This document shows positions 22,331 to 33,585 of a stretch of DNA of 64,000 nucleotides, one piece after another. The notes beneath the pieces are model-generated. The model was not told where the DNA came from, made no database searches, and was given only the letters and a program-made list of their open reading frames with translations. The translations under genes were made by a program, and so were the position numbers. The DNA comes from Diplolepis rosae (Eukaryota; Arthropoda; Insecta; Hymenoptera; Diplolepididae): assembly GCA_030998225.1 (NCBI GenBank), contig JAPYXD010000466.1, positions 3,575,001 to 3,639,000 on the forward strand, in the 5' to 3' direction. Within the stretch, counting starts at the first letter, position 1. Each line of letters begins with the position of its first letter.

Positions 22331-23600
22331 GGCAAGGCATAAAAAAAAGCCGACTTCAGTGCTGGAAAGACTTGATCGGAGAAGTCGAGAAGGATCCATG
22401 GGGTCTCGCCTTCAAAATAGTCACTAAGAGATTAGTGACTAGAAGAAAGACTCCGGGCCTGGATAGTGCCGATCGTGTCAAGTACATCGTGCGAAGCTTG
22501 TTCCCGCATGTAGAGCCGTTCCAAAGACAGGACCGAAGTTCCTGCGTGGTCCGGGGCGAAGAACTCTTCACTCTCGAAGAACTAAAGAGAGCGGGTGGAA
22601 GGCTCAAGGCAAACACAGCGCCGGGGATCGACGGGTTGCCGAACGAGATCCTCAAAGAGGTGATCGGGATATACCCGGAGATCCTCCTAGAAGTCTTCAA
22701 CTCCTGTCTTCGGGAGGGGAGGTTCTTCGCAGACTGGAAGAAGCAGAGGTTGGTCCTGCTGAGGAAAGGCAACAAACCTCTAGGGGATGCCTCATCGTAT
22801 AGGCCAATATGTTTATTGGATACGATGGGGAAACTTCTGGAGGAAATGATCCTACAAAGACTACAGGGTCACATGGTCCGCGAGAATGGTCTCTCGGAAA
22901 ACCAGTTCGGCTTTCGGAAAGGCAGGTCCACAGTTGACGCCATCCAGGCAGTGGTGGACATCGCCACTAAAGCAAGAAGAGGAACTGGTAAGCGTAAGGG
23001 ATTCTGCGCGTTGATCAGCATTGACATACGCAATGCGTTCAATACCGCGAGATGGAACATCTGCATCGAGGCGATGGTGCGGAAAAAGGTTCCAAACTAC
23101 CTGTTACGAATGATAGATGACTATCTGAGCGATAGGTGGGTGATATATTAGGGCGACAAATGGTCTCTCAAGGAAGAGATGACATGTGGCGCCCCTCAAG
23201 GGTCGCGGGTAGGTCCACTCGTCTGGAACGTCATGTACGACGATTTCCTGCGCATGGACATGCCTGCTGGAACGAGCATCATCGGCTTCGCGGATGACGC
23301 ACTTGTCGTGTGCGCCGCTGACGACGTCAAAATCCTGGAGCTGAGGATCAACGATAGTCTGTGGCGGGCAAAGCGTTGGTTGGATAGCAGATGCCTGAAA
23401 ATGGCCCCTGAGAAGACCGAGGCTTTGCTGGTCACAGACAGGAGATCCTTCAAATACCCGAGGATCGTTCTCGGGGAACATGAAATCAAGTGGAAAAGAG
23501 CATTAAGTACCTGGGTGTGCAGTTGGATCGAAGGCTTAGCTTCGGCGAACACCTGCAGATCGCGACTGCCAAAGCCATCCAGTGTGGGGCCGCCCTGACT
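22270..23600 (+). pseudogene. R1-clade ORF2, reverse transcriptase part
   Basis: Motifs include PGIDGLPNEIL, SYRPICLLDTMGKLLE, ENQFGFRKGRST, SIDIRNAFNTA and CGAPQGSRVGPLVWN, then the catalytic FADD at 23287-23298. A TAG at 23149-23151 interrupts it just before the CGAPQGS motif. A one-base frameshift near 23500 moves the thumb to the next frame. All RT blocks are otherwise present. Confidence 0.92.
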
Positions 23601-24383
23601 CGGCTCATGCCCAACATTGGTGGTCCTAGGGAAGCTAAGAGAAGGCTGGTGGCGAGCGTGGTAAATTCGAAGCTGCTTTATGCAGCTCCGATCTGGACAA
23701 GTGCCCTTAACAACCATGCTATCCTGAAGAAGCTGTTCTCGGCACAGAGAGGTGTGGTGATGAGAATTGTCTCAGCATACCGAACTGTGTCGACGAGTGC
23801 TGTGCTGGTCCTGGCGAGCGTCCCGCCAATAGATTTATTGGCGGAGGAAAGGCAGGAGACTTTTCAGCTTCGCAAGGAGCTTACCTGCGCCGACCTGCAA
23901 GAAATCGCTCGCGCGAGGGAGGCCATCCGCAAGGATGGAAGGCGCAGACTCGTCGAGAAATGGCAGACGAGATGGCATGGTGACCAAACCGGGAGATGGA
24001 CACACCGTCTGATCCCGGAGCTCGCCACCTGGCTGGATAGAAAGCACGGTCAAGTCGGCTTTTACTTGGCGCAAGCGCTTTCGGGCCATGGTTGCTTTAA
24101 TGCGTACCTGAAGCGCTTCAAGAAAAGAGACGATGAGTCGTGCCGCTACTGCGGTTCCCTTGTGGATAATGCAGAGCACACACTCTTCGTCTGCGCAAAG
24201 TGGGGCGCGGCAAGGGAGGCCCTCACTCAGGCAGTGGGTGCCGAGCTCACTCCTGACACGATGGTCTCTCTCATGCTCCAGTCTGAACAGATTTGGATGT
24301 CTATCGAGTCATTCGTCACCATGGTGATGAAGGCGAGGGAGCTCGATGAGCGTGCGGAGCGCAGCAACAATGGGGGCCAGTAG
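23490..24383 (+). pseudogene. R1-clade ORF2, C-terminal part with zinc knuckle
   Basis: After the frameshift, YLGVQLDRRLSFGEHL continues the RT thumb. Later, CRYCGSLVDNAEHTLFVC forms the C-terminal Cys/His motif typical of R1-clade ORF2 proteins. The stop is at 24381-24383. About 340 bp of 3' untranslated sequence follow. Confidence 0.88.
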
Positions 24384-24724
24384 AAATCGCATCGGGGCCT
24401 ACACCCGCGGTCCTGCGTCTTGGGCGGACTTGACTGTTCGCGTCGACCGGGGGAGGAATCTTCTTATTCCTTTCCTGGTTGGCGCGGTTGGCCGGCCTGC
24501 CTAGCGGGCGTATGCCCGCGGATGGGAGTCCCGGGCGAACGGACGACGGAAGAGTCGTACGCGACTTTAAGCTGGAACCAACTGCCCGCAAAGTTTAAAG
24601 CCGAAAGGCGGTTCCGCGGGCGGGGCATTGGTTCGTGGCATTGGTTTTAACAGGTATGCCTAGACCCGTCCTAGGAGAGACCTGTACAACGTCTATAAAA
24701 GATTTCGCCATTTATCCTCCTCAC

Positions 24725-24767
<43 letters not shown>
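24384..24767 (+). other. 3' untranslated region and poly(A) tail of the R1-clade element
   Basis: GC-rich sequence is followed by about 40 uninterrupted A residues at 24726-24767, directly next to the 3' TSD copy. A long, pure A tail suggests that this is not among the oldest insertions in the window. Confidence 0.85.
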
Positions 24768-24769
<2 letters not shown>

Positions 24770-24776
24770 CATAGAA

Positions 24777-25070
24777 TCTCTTGCCAAATTGCTTATCAAT
24801 GGCAGAACGCGAACAAAACCGGATAACAAATAAACCGGGAAACATAAAAAAAAAAAATTTTTCCACACGAACCGAACGCAATTTAAAAAAATTTTTATTA
24901 AAAAAAGAATGCCAAATTGCTCATCAATGGCAGAACGCGAACAAAACCGGATAACAAATAAACCGGGAAACATAAAAAAATTTTTCCACACGAACCGAAC
25001 GCAATTTAAAAAAATTTTTATTAAAAAAGGATGCCAAATCGCTCATCAATGGCAGAACGCGAACAAGGTT
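24777..25070 (+). repeat. Tandem repeat of about 123 bp in the FB-A left arm
   Basis: About 2.5 copies of a unit that includes GCCAAATTGCTCATCAATGG, CAGAACGCGAACAAAACCGG and CCACACGAACCGAACGCAA. The mirrored array is in the right arm at about 26245-26500. Tandem units inside inverted arms are typical of foldback elements. Confidence 0.85.
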
Positions 25071-26244
25071 TACATTTTTAAACTTTTCGTGAAGACTTTG
25101 TTACCGGAGTCTCTCACAGAATGATCTGAACTGTTTTAAAAACCGACTCAAGACATGTGGCTTTGCTGACCGAAAATTTTTTTTATATAAGAAATCTTGA
25201 GAGGTTCTTTTGCTCCTTGAAGAAGACTATTGTCCTATACCTAGTAAAGAAATTCGAAACGTTTATGGTGATTTTCACGAGTGGAAGAAGGCGTGTATTT
25301 TTCAAGAAACGAATTTTTTTATATCAGCTTCACGGACAATCCATTTAACATTGAATTTGCAAGCAAGGCATTACAGAAACATAAATTATTATAATATCTA
25401 GACATGTACTTTTACTCAATACTATTTGAGTATGTTAAGCAATAAATAAAAAAAAAATTGAATGTTGTTTATTACTGCATTCAGATTTATTCTGAGATTT
25501 TTTGAAAAATACTACATTTATCTTTAAAAAATAACAAAAATGCAATTTTAGTATTCGTGATATCAAGTATCACATTTTAGGAAGTATTAATAGATTTATT
25601 TTGTTCTGAAAATGGTCAGAACTATGAGATATTCAACCTTTATACTAAATGTGCCATTTTAAAATTTTAAAGTGACATGTTTGATAACATGTCTGCCATT
25701 ATATTGACCCATAATTCATAGAATTTTTTGTTCATTTCTCGTTATTTTGGCATAGGGTCAGATTCTTTTTATTTCCTTCGAATAAAATTTTCATAAAATG
25801 TAGTATTTTTCAAAACATCTCAGAATAAATCTGAATGCAGTAATAAACAACATTCAATTTTTATTTATTTATTGCTTAACATACTCAAATAGTATTGAGT
25901 AAAAGTACATGTCTAGATATTATAATAATTTATGTTTCTGTAATGCCTTGCTTGCAAATTCAATGTTAAATGGATTGTCCGTGAAGCTGATATAAAAAAA
26001 ATCATTTCTTGAAAAATGCGCGCCTTCGTCCACTCGTGAAAATCACTATAAACGTTTCGAATTTCTTTACTAGGTATAGGACAATAGTCTTCTTCAAGGA
26101 GCAAAAGAACCTCTCAAGATTTCTTATATAAAAAAATTTTCGGTCAGCAAAGCCACATGTCTTGAGTCGGTTTTTAAAACAGTTCAGATCATTCTGTGAG
26201 AGACTCCGGTAACAAAGTCTTCACGAAAAGTTTAAAAATGTAAA

Positions 26245-26500
26245 CCTTGTTCGCGTTCTGCCATTGATGAGCAATTTGGAATTCTTTTTTTAATAAAAAT
26301 TTTTTTAAATTGCGGTCGGTTCGTGTGAAAATTTTTTTTTTATGTTTCCCGGTTTATTTGTTATCCGGTTTTGTTCGCGTTCTGCCATTGATAAGCAATT
26401 TGGCATCCTTTTTTAATAAGAAATTTTTTTAAATTGCGGTCGGTTCGTGTGGAAATTTTTTTATGTTTCCCGGTTTATTTTTTATCCGGTTTTTTATTCA
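26245..26500 (-). repeat. Mirror tandem array in the FB-A right arm
   Basis: About two copies of the same 123-bp unit in inverted orientation, with a few substitutions and A-tract length changes relative to 24777-25070. Confidence 0.85.
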
Positions 26501-27726
26501 CAGTGAACTCTAAATATTTTTTCGAATCGTGATGCTGCATACTGGACTACTTCATTTTGAATTGCAAGCTTTGAGATAAGTTTTTGAATTCTATGATAAT
26601 CCTTAATTTCATGTCTCCTATATTCTAATGTTTTACAGAAGTTTTGGATTAATCTTTGAATTTATGGCACTGAGGAGGGCCCCCGTGTGTGGCCGAAGCG
26701 TTTGCCTTGCTTTCTTTTTGAGTATTTTTGTATGTGATAGTGAAAATTTTATTCGAAGGAAATGGGAGGGGTCTGACCCTATGCCAAAGTAACGAGAGGT
26801 GAACAAGAGATTCTATGAATTATGGGTCAATATAGTGGCAGACATGTTATCAAACATGTCACTTTAAAAAGGTATAAATAGAGTTATAAATTTCTCGGAC
26901 ATTTAAAATCCGGTCACGTTCTCGTGACTGTGACCGTCATTTTAAGACAACTTGAGAATTTCCAGAGAATTTAAGGGAATTCTACCATACATTCACCAAT
27001 ATTTTCTTTATCATTAAACCTTATAATTTTCAAAGTGAAAACATGTTTGATAACATGTCTATTATTTTATTGACCCAAGTTCATGGAATTTTTGTTCATT
27101 TCTCGTTGTTTTGGCATGGGGTCGGTTTCTTCTTATTTTCTTTGATTAAAATTGTTATTAGATTCAAAAATGCGCAAAGGGAAAGAGGGGCGGGCGTTTC
27201 GGCCGCATGTGGGGGCCCTCTTCAGTGCCATAAATTCAATGATTGATTAGAAATTTCTGTAAAGGATTAGAATATAGAAGATGGTTAGAAAGGGGTTATC
27301 ATGGAAATTAAAACCCGAGAAGTTTCTATAAATGTAAAACTTGTTCGCGTTTTGCCATCGAGAACCAATTTGGCATCCTTCTTTAATAATAAAGAAATTT
27401 TTAATTAATCTTTGAATTTATGGCACTGAAGAGGGCCCCCATATGTAGCCGAAACGTTTGCCTTGCTTTCTTTTTGAGTATTTTTATATGTGATAGTGAA
27501 AATTTTATTCGAAGGAAATAAAAAGAATCTGACCCTATGCCAAAATAACGAGAAATGAACAATAAATTCTATGAATTATGGGTCAATATAATAGCAGACA
27601 TGTTATCAAACATGTCACTTTAAAACTATTCTTAAGGTCATGCATCGGCCAGTACAGCTGACTTAATCAATAAAATCAGTTTCCCCCAAGAGTTTTCCAC
27701 AAAAATAAATTTTTTTAGCTGAAACT

Positions 27727-28213
27727 TAAGGACATAAAGGACATATTAACGAGTGGCTGTGGACTTTAATTATTTCTAAACAATAAAAAAAAAGTTTCCT
27801 GTTTTACCGACTCTAAAATTTTTTATGATTGTTAAGAACTAATTAAAGTCTACAGTCACATGCAAATATGTTATTTATTATGTCCTGAAGTGTAAACAAT
27901 TCGGTTCAGTTTCTACATGTTTGCGTCGAAAATACATAAAATTTTGTATTCATAATTTGAGAAATGGTAGAGAAGATGAAAACGGACGTCGATAGACTAC
28001 TTTTAGTTTTGATAATGAAAAAAATATTTCCGATAGATTTTGCTGAAATCGAATTTGTTTTATTTTGAAAACCAAAAGTTGTTTATCTACTTCTGTTCTC
28101 ATCTTCTCTATCATTTCCCAAATTTTGAAAACAAAATTTTATATATTCTGGACACAAACATGTAGAAACCTAAAATCTATAAAATTTTCTAACTTCCTAA
28201 GTACCACATGCCC
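27727..28213. repeat. Two short inverted repeats in the intron
   Basis: 27727-27890: arms share GGACATA and GACTTTAATTA-type blocks. 27955-28140: arms share GAGAAGATGAAAACGGACGT and its near complement. The second arm sequence also occurs at 50250-50290, 50475-50525 and 51145-51190, so it belongs to a dispersed family. Confidence 0.65.
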
Positions 28214-28422
28214 TTAAGGCCGTGTGGTAGGGTCTGACGTCACCAATTATATACGACCACTTTATTTATAAAATAATAGTTTAAATAAACTTTCCGGAGA
28301 AGACAGCTATGCAGAAGAATGTAACGCAGAAAAATTCTCCGGAAAATTTGTTTAAATTATTATTTTAATCATAAAGCGGTCGTATATAATTCATGACGTC
28401 AGAGCCTATCATACGGCCTTAA
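28214..28422. mobile_element. TTAA-bounded MITE, 209 bp
   Basis: Ends read TTAAGGCCGTGTGGTAGGG and its near complement ending ACGGCCTTAA. Arms include GTCTGACGTCA and ATACGACC blocks. TTAA at both ends suggests a piggyBac-like TSD. No ORF. Confidence 0.7.
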
Positions 28423-29347
28423 TAGTCCGAGATCCCACTGCAAAGTACCTTCACCGAAATGTTAATAGAACAAAACGCGTCGAAACTAGTGCATTATATA
28501 TGTCCTAACACGAAATGGCTAGGTTGTCTAAGCATAGCCGGGTCCTTATGTCAAAAATTATTTATTGAAAATCCTAATTATGGGAGTTAACTACAAATAA
28601 GATTAATAAGATAAACATAGTACCAATTGAAAGATGACGACTAGAAAAGCGAAAAATTGTAGGGTTGTCAACCCCAAGGTGGGTCTAAACATGGGTTGTT
28701 TAAACATTTATACAGATTTTTTGGCGTTCAACTTCACCGGCTGTTTAATAGAATAATAAATACTTGAATCAAAAGCATACGATCTGCGTTTCGAGAAAAT
28801 ATAGGGTTGCTGCGTAATTCCGGGTTCAAAGTGAGACAACCCTACGCGAAAACTTTTCATTTTGCGCGCGCGATAGAAAGGAATGGAGCATCACTGCAAC
28901 TACAAGTTGAGATTCGAAAAACGGTATTAACGTGACTTGTCCTTCCCCCCTTGTACTCAAATCTGTAATGGTGAAAATTTCACCATTTGAATTAGTGAAA
29001 ATTATTTTACTATTGAAATAGTAGAATTAGTTTTATCACTATCTGAATCGCTGAAATCCACTGTTTGAAATAGTGAAATGGACTTTTTGAATTAGTGAAA
29101 CCCACTATTTCAAATAGTCTATTTTGCTATTTTTAAAATGACCTATTTTCTTTTAATTCCAATAATGAAATTTCACTATAAAATATTGAAATTCATTATT
29201 TAAAAGTAGTACTTGCGTGTATAGTGTTTGACTAGATTTTCTTGAAATTTGGTAATAACGTTCCTTTAATGCCGAACATCCCGGGAGCATTATTTTAGAA
29301 TTTTTGATTGTTCCATTTTTGAGTAATCAATCGTCAAAATTGCCAAT

Positions 29348-31302
29348 TACACTGAGAACAATATATCTTAGTTTCTTCTTTTTTTTTTGGCGAAATTCTC
29401 CTATAATTTATGGCATTTTAACCCCAGAAAATCCTTATAGAACATTTTCCTATTTTTTATCGGACTTTACTTACCACCGGAAATTGTGCTATAAAATAGT
29501 GGGCTTTTTCCGAAAAAACATATAATTTCCCACTCAAATGGCTAATTAATACTTTTTCAAAACAGTAAAATATCACTGTTTTGATTCCGGAATTTTTACT
29601 GTTTTTTATCGGATTTTTTCCCGTGATTGGAACACTAAAAAGTTCATATAAATTTGTCAGAATTTTTCCTCTTTTTTATCGGACTTTTTCGACGCAAAAA
29701 AAATAAAAAATTTATTCTCCCTTTTATCGATCCTTTTCACCTTCTTCCCTCTCTTCTCTTTACAACGTTTCTACCTTTATTTTTCTATACTTATCATTGA
29801 CAACCTATGTGAAAGGAGAAATTATTCAGACTTTTATTATCATGCACAATTATGAAACAATGTTATTAATTATATTAGGAAATTTAAACATTTATGTAGT
29901 AAAGACGAAGAAATCTGAAAATAATTCTGCTCCAAGCTGGGTTCGAACTCGCACACTCGTGGTTCGTAGGCTAGAACGTAGACCGCTGACCTGTGAAACC
30001 ATTCCAACGGCACTTCAATTATTAGTTACATGACCCACAACCTGAGATACCCCATTTTATTACGTGTTTTACTTTGAAAAACCCTACTGTTGTTGGTGAA
30101 ATCGTTTCCCAACCGTAAAAAAACAAATTTGTTTTTCTAAATGTGGATTCTACATAGCGATATACAGATGGTCCTTAGTAATTAAAAACATTATAAAGCC
30201 ACTTATTTTATATAAAAAATTTATAAAATTAGTGACTTTTTATGAAGTCAACTTTATGAAAATTTTTATAAAAATTGTCCTTATGAAATGCGCTTTTTTT
30301 AAATAAAAATACAAAACTTTATAAAATCACTGACTTTTATGAAGTTTTGTTTTTTTATAAAGGTACGATTTTTTATAAAAACTTTAAACTTTGCAAAATT
30401 TTCATATAGTTTTTTTATAAAGTGAACATTATAAAAAAATGGATACATTATGAGTATTAATAATGTAATTTTATGAAAACTGAATAAATGTACCAATTTT
30501 GTATACAGTAAACCCTATGAAAGTTTTATAAATTTTTCTATTTTTATAAAGAACTTTTTTTTATTAAAAGACTAAACTTTATAAAATTTTTGTATAGTTG
30601 ACCTTATGAAAAGTCAGTATTTTTACGAGATTTGTCTTTTTTTATAAAAAATCGCATTTCATAAAAAGGCCGGACTCTATAAAAAAATTTAAAGTTAACT
30701 TCATACAAAGTCATTAATTTTATGAAGTGTTGTGTTTTCATATAAAGTAGCGTTTTATAAAAAAAATCAAAAATTTAAAAATATTTTTTCAAGTTCACTT
30801 CTTCAAATAGGTACACGTACACATGTACGCTAACTCACTTTGTATGCCAAAAATACATTACTACATTCGAGCATGACGCACGTCTGTATACACACGCACA
30901 CAAGTACACTGCTCACGTGAGCACGCCGCACATTAATGCACGGACTCGTGTATAGTTGATGCCATCAGTCCGAATAAAACCAGTAAAATCTGCCTTGAAC
31001 TTGAAGTATTGATTCCGATAATTTATCGGAAATCTGACGGACCATAAAAAGTCCCATAATTTATCGGACTTTTTGAGATTCAGTTACTGTACATATTTTC
31101 TGTAAGTAAGGGACTATTTCCGTCAAAATTTGAATAACAACTTTCCTATAAAAAAAGTAAATACTTTTATTTTTTATCCTCTTATTTCACTTTCGCAATA
31201 GTATATACTTCTTTTCAAATAGCAAGTTTTCCTATTGTCTACCCCCTGAGGTAGAATTCCTATAAAAAACAGGAAAAATTCAGATATATTTTTCTCAGTG
31301 TA
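29348..31302. mobile_element. TA-flanked inverted-repeat element nested in FB-B (29350-31300)
   Basis: Ends are CACTGAGAACAATATATC and GATATATTTTTCTCAGTG, each bordered by TA. The body contains several TTTTTTATCGGACTTTTTC words and a 600-bp low-complexity zone (30180-30780) made of TTTTATAAA words. Removing it with one TA rejoins the FB-B arms. Confidence 0.75.
29930..30025 (-). ncRNA. tRNA-like sequence (possible SINE head)
   Basis: The minus strand contains a B-box-like AGTTCGAACCC and, about 50 nt upstream, an A-box-like TGGTTTCACAGG, spaced as in a pol III internal promoter. A full cloverleaf with paired acceptor ends was not obtained. It may be the head of a tRNA-derived SINE or a tRNA pseudogene. 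The plus-strand ORF 29797-30033 overlaps it and is probably spurious. Confidence 0.5.
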
Positions 31303-32277
31303 ACATAGGCAATTATCAAATTATTAGTATTTTACTATTTTAGTAAATTACCAAATTACTAAATTACATTATTTTAGAATTTCTGATTGACCCATTTTTG
31401 AGTAACAAATCGTCAAAGTTGCGAATTGGCATATGCAATTACTAAAGAGACAAAGAGAGGCTCCATGAAAGGTCTCTGAAATTCGATGGTTTGAGACCTG
31501 TCAACGTGCTTCTTTTTCTTTCTTTAGTAATTGCCTATGCCGATTCGCAACTTTGACGATTGATTACTCAAAAATGGGACAATCAAAAATTCTAAAATAA
31601 TGCTCCCGGGATGTTCGACATTAAAGGAACGTTATTACCAAATTTCAAAACAATCTAGTCAAACACTATACACGCAAGTACTACTTTAAAACAATGAATT
31701 TCACTATTTTATAGTGAAATTTCATTATTGGAATTTAAAGAAAATAGGTCATTTTAAAAATAGCAAAATAGACTATTTGAAATAGTAGATTTTACTAATT
31801 AGAATAGTGGGTTTCACTAATCTATCGCGCGCGCAAAATGAAAAGTTTTCGCGTAGGGTTGTCTCACTTTGAACCCGGAATTACGCAGCAACCCTATATT
31901 TTCTCGAAACGCAGATCGTATGCTTTTGATTCAAGTATTTATTATTCTATTAAACAGCCGGTGAAGTTGAACGCCAAAAAATCTGTATAAATGTTTAAAC
32001 AACCCATGTTTAGACCCACCTTGGGGTTGACAACCCTACAATTTTTCGCTTTTCTAGTCGTCATCTTTCAATTGGTACTATGTTTATCTTATTAATCTTA
32101 TTTGTAGTTAACTCCCATAATTAGGATTTTCAATAAATAATTTTTGACATAAGGACCCGGCTATGCTTAGACAACCTAGCCATTTCGTGTTAGGACATAT
32201 ATAATGCACTAGTTTCGACGCGTTTTGTTCTATTAACATTTCGGTGAAGGTACTTTGCAGTGGGATCTCGGACTATA

Positions 32278-32880
32278 AGGTAAGTTTAGAAGAATTTTTT
32301 CCTAACGCTAAATCTTTACAACCCTCAAAAAGATAAGTTTTCCAAATACCCACGATAAGAAGAGGTTGGCTGGAAACTGGAAAGCGTTAAAATAGAATTA
32401 TGGATGGAACAGACATTTCAATACTCTTAAATATGCCACACAATGCTTTTCACGAAACAAGCTATCAAACATAGAAATCAGAGTGACATTTTCAATAGGG
32501 CAACGATGGGCCCAACATTTAAACCAATATGTTGGGTTGAATAATAATAAGAATACAAAGCTTTTAAGATTTAGTATTAGATCAATTTTGATATTAGATT
32601 GATTTGAATTTCTTCGGGATGAGATGAATTGAAAATTTGGTTCATATTGGGTTGGATTTATTCGATTTGAACTTCTCTGTAATGCATGGATTGAGACGAC
32701 TTAAACTTTGGGACCAATGTAATAAACAATGCCTTCTTCGAGCTAGAAAAAGTACTAAAAAGGCGAATGTCTTTCAATGCCACCAATCAACCCCTTTTTA
32801 CCAGATAGTTAGCAAAGTTTATTAACATTAATTACTTTTAATGATTTTCATAAAATGTATGAATATAAAAATTTTCTTCC
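32278..32880. other. Intron sequence without recognised feature
   Basis: AT-rich; one small ORF at 32637-32825 has no recognised motif. No inverted ends were found. Confidence 0.4.
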
Positions 32881-33340
32881 CAGATAGCACAACATCATTC
32901 AGCAAGCTTGCCGAAAGTAAGAAAATGTCTGCCTGGCCACAAATTTGCGAGGCAAACTTGAGAGCAGCTTGCGAAGCAATATTGATTAATCAAAAATCAC
33001 GCAAATATGAATTATATATATATATATATATTATTGAAGAAAGTCATGCAAAGGTGAATTATTTATATATAATATATATTGGGTGATTTTTACATTATCA
33101 TTACATATGAGAAGGTATTATATTTTGTTATTTTTATAGAGCGCTCACTGAACAATGCATGAATACTGCTTCGCAAGTTATGTTAAATATTGCGATGCAA
33201 GATTCTTTCAAACTTGTGATGCAAGCTTCTGTCAATTTTGCCTCGCAGACTTAAGTCAGGCGGACTATTTCTTACTTGCGGCAAGCTTGCCTAAACCTTT
33301 CCATGCAAACTTCCGAACCTTCAAGAAGTTGTGCTATCTG
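32881..33340. mobile_element. Foldback FB-C, 460 bp
   Basis: Ends are CAGATAGCACAAC and GTTGTGCTATCTG. Both arms contain degenerate copies of GCAAGCTTGCC and TTGCGAAGCAA words, and the middle has a TA microsatellite at about 33013-33035. It ends 67 bp before the proposed last exon. No TSD was identified. Confidence 0.72.
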
Positions 33341-33407
33341 ATGGGTTTCGAATTTACAATTTAATCTGCATGAAAATTAGTACAATAAAAAATATTAATA
33401 TTTACAG

Positions 33408-33585
33408 ATTGACAGGAATCATTACCCACAATGGACTAAACCACTATATAGCTCTTTGCCGAAGAATCGATGGCAATTGGCAAATGCACAACGATTGCGC
33501 TGAGAAAATAACGATTTTCAAACGAGGAGATTACAATAAAAATTTCATACCTCAGGCTGTTATATACATTAAAGTTATAGGATAA
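33408..33585 (+). pseudogene. NOF-like gene, last exon with USP-type His box
   Basis: After the ATTTACAG acceptor the frame reads a Gly-Ile-Ile turn, then HNGLNHYIALCRR, NWQMHND, and ends in VIYIKVIG before a TAA. The His-Tyr-Ile-Ala box (His at 33442-33444), followed by Trp and then Asp, is the C-terminal signature of ubiquitin-specific peptidases (family C19). The matching Cys box is in the upstream exon. The splice phase is consistent. Whether the host gene is complete is doubtful because of upstream frameshifts. Confidence 0.6.

Larger units (their letters stand above)
18965..24765 (+). mobile_element. R1-clade non-LTR retrotransposon
   Basis: A 5.8-kb element with GC-rich 5' leader, gag-like ORF1, an endonuclease/RT ORF2 and a poly(A) tail. 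The direct repeat AATTCATAGAA lies at 18954-18964 and 24766-24776. The clade call rests on the apurinic-type endonuclease, RT signature FADDALVVCA, a C-terminal CCHC in ORF2 and the overlapping ORF layout. R1 itself targets 28S rDNA, but this copy lies in a foldback arm. Nonsense and frameshift mutations make it inactive. Confidence 0.9.
18243..27635. mobile_element. Foldback FB-A (18254-27624), split by an R1 element
   Basis: It is flanked by the direct repeat ACTATTCTTAA (18243-18253 and 27625-27635). The left arm (18254-18964 plus 24777-25522) pairs with the right arm (25794-27624) at high identity, around a 270-bp loop. The terminal module with GACATGTTTGATAACATGTC recurs at least five times within the element. 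The right arm keeps a 46-bp block (about 26891-26937) lost from the left, and the left end lacks about 55 bp of the right end. No transposase ORF. Mobilisation was probably by another source. Confidence 0.8.
28423..32277. mobile_element. Foldback FB-B (28425-32275)
   Basis: The arms, about 28425-29349 and 31340-32275, are nearly identical inverted copies over the outer 450 bp. Both ends read GTCCGAGATCCCACTGC and are flanked by TA (28423-28424 and 32276-32277). Inner arm parts are built from AATAGTGAAATTTCACT-type words. The centre contains a TA element at 29350-31300 and a small hairpin near 31375-31590. No transposase was seen. Confidence 0.82.
18232..33407 (+). other. Proposed 15.2-kb intron of the NOF-like gene
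   Basis: The donor is AG|GTTTGT at 18231-18237 and the acceptor is ATTTACAG|A at 33400-33408, phase 2. The interval holds FB-A with its R1 element, two hairpins, a TTAA MITE, FB-B with a nested TA element, and FB-C. No part of the NOF frame is seen inside. Splicing is inferred from frame and motif order only. Confidence 0.55.

Noticed and set aside
20319..22399. Long minus-strand ORFs opposite the R1 element
   Set aside because: They are antisense shadows of GC-rich ORF1 and ORF2; no recognisable domains.
24726..24767. Poly(A) as a simple mononucleotide microsatellite
   Set aside because: Its position between the R1 3' untranslated region and the TSD shows it is the element's tail.
29797..30033. 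78-residue plus-strand ORF
   Set aside because: Its second half covers the tRNA-like sequence, where an Arg-rich open frame is a known by-product of tRNA-like DNA.
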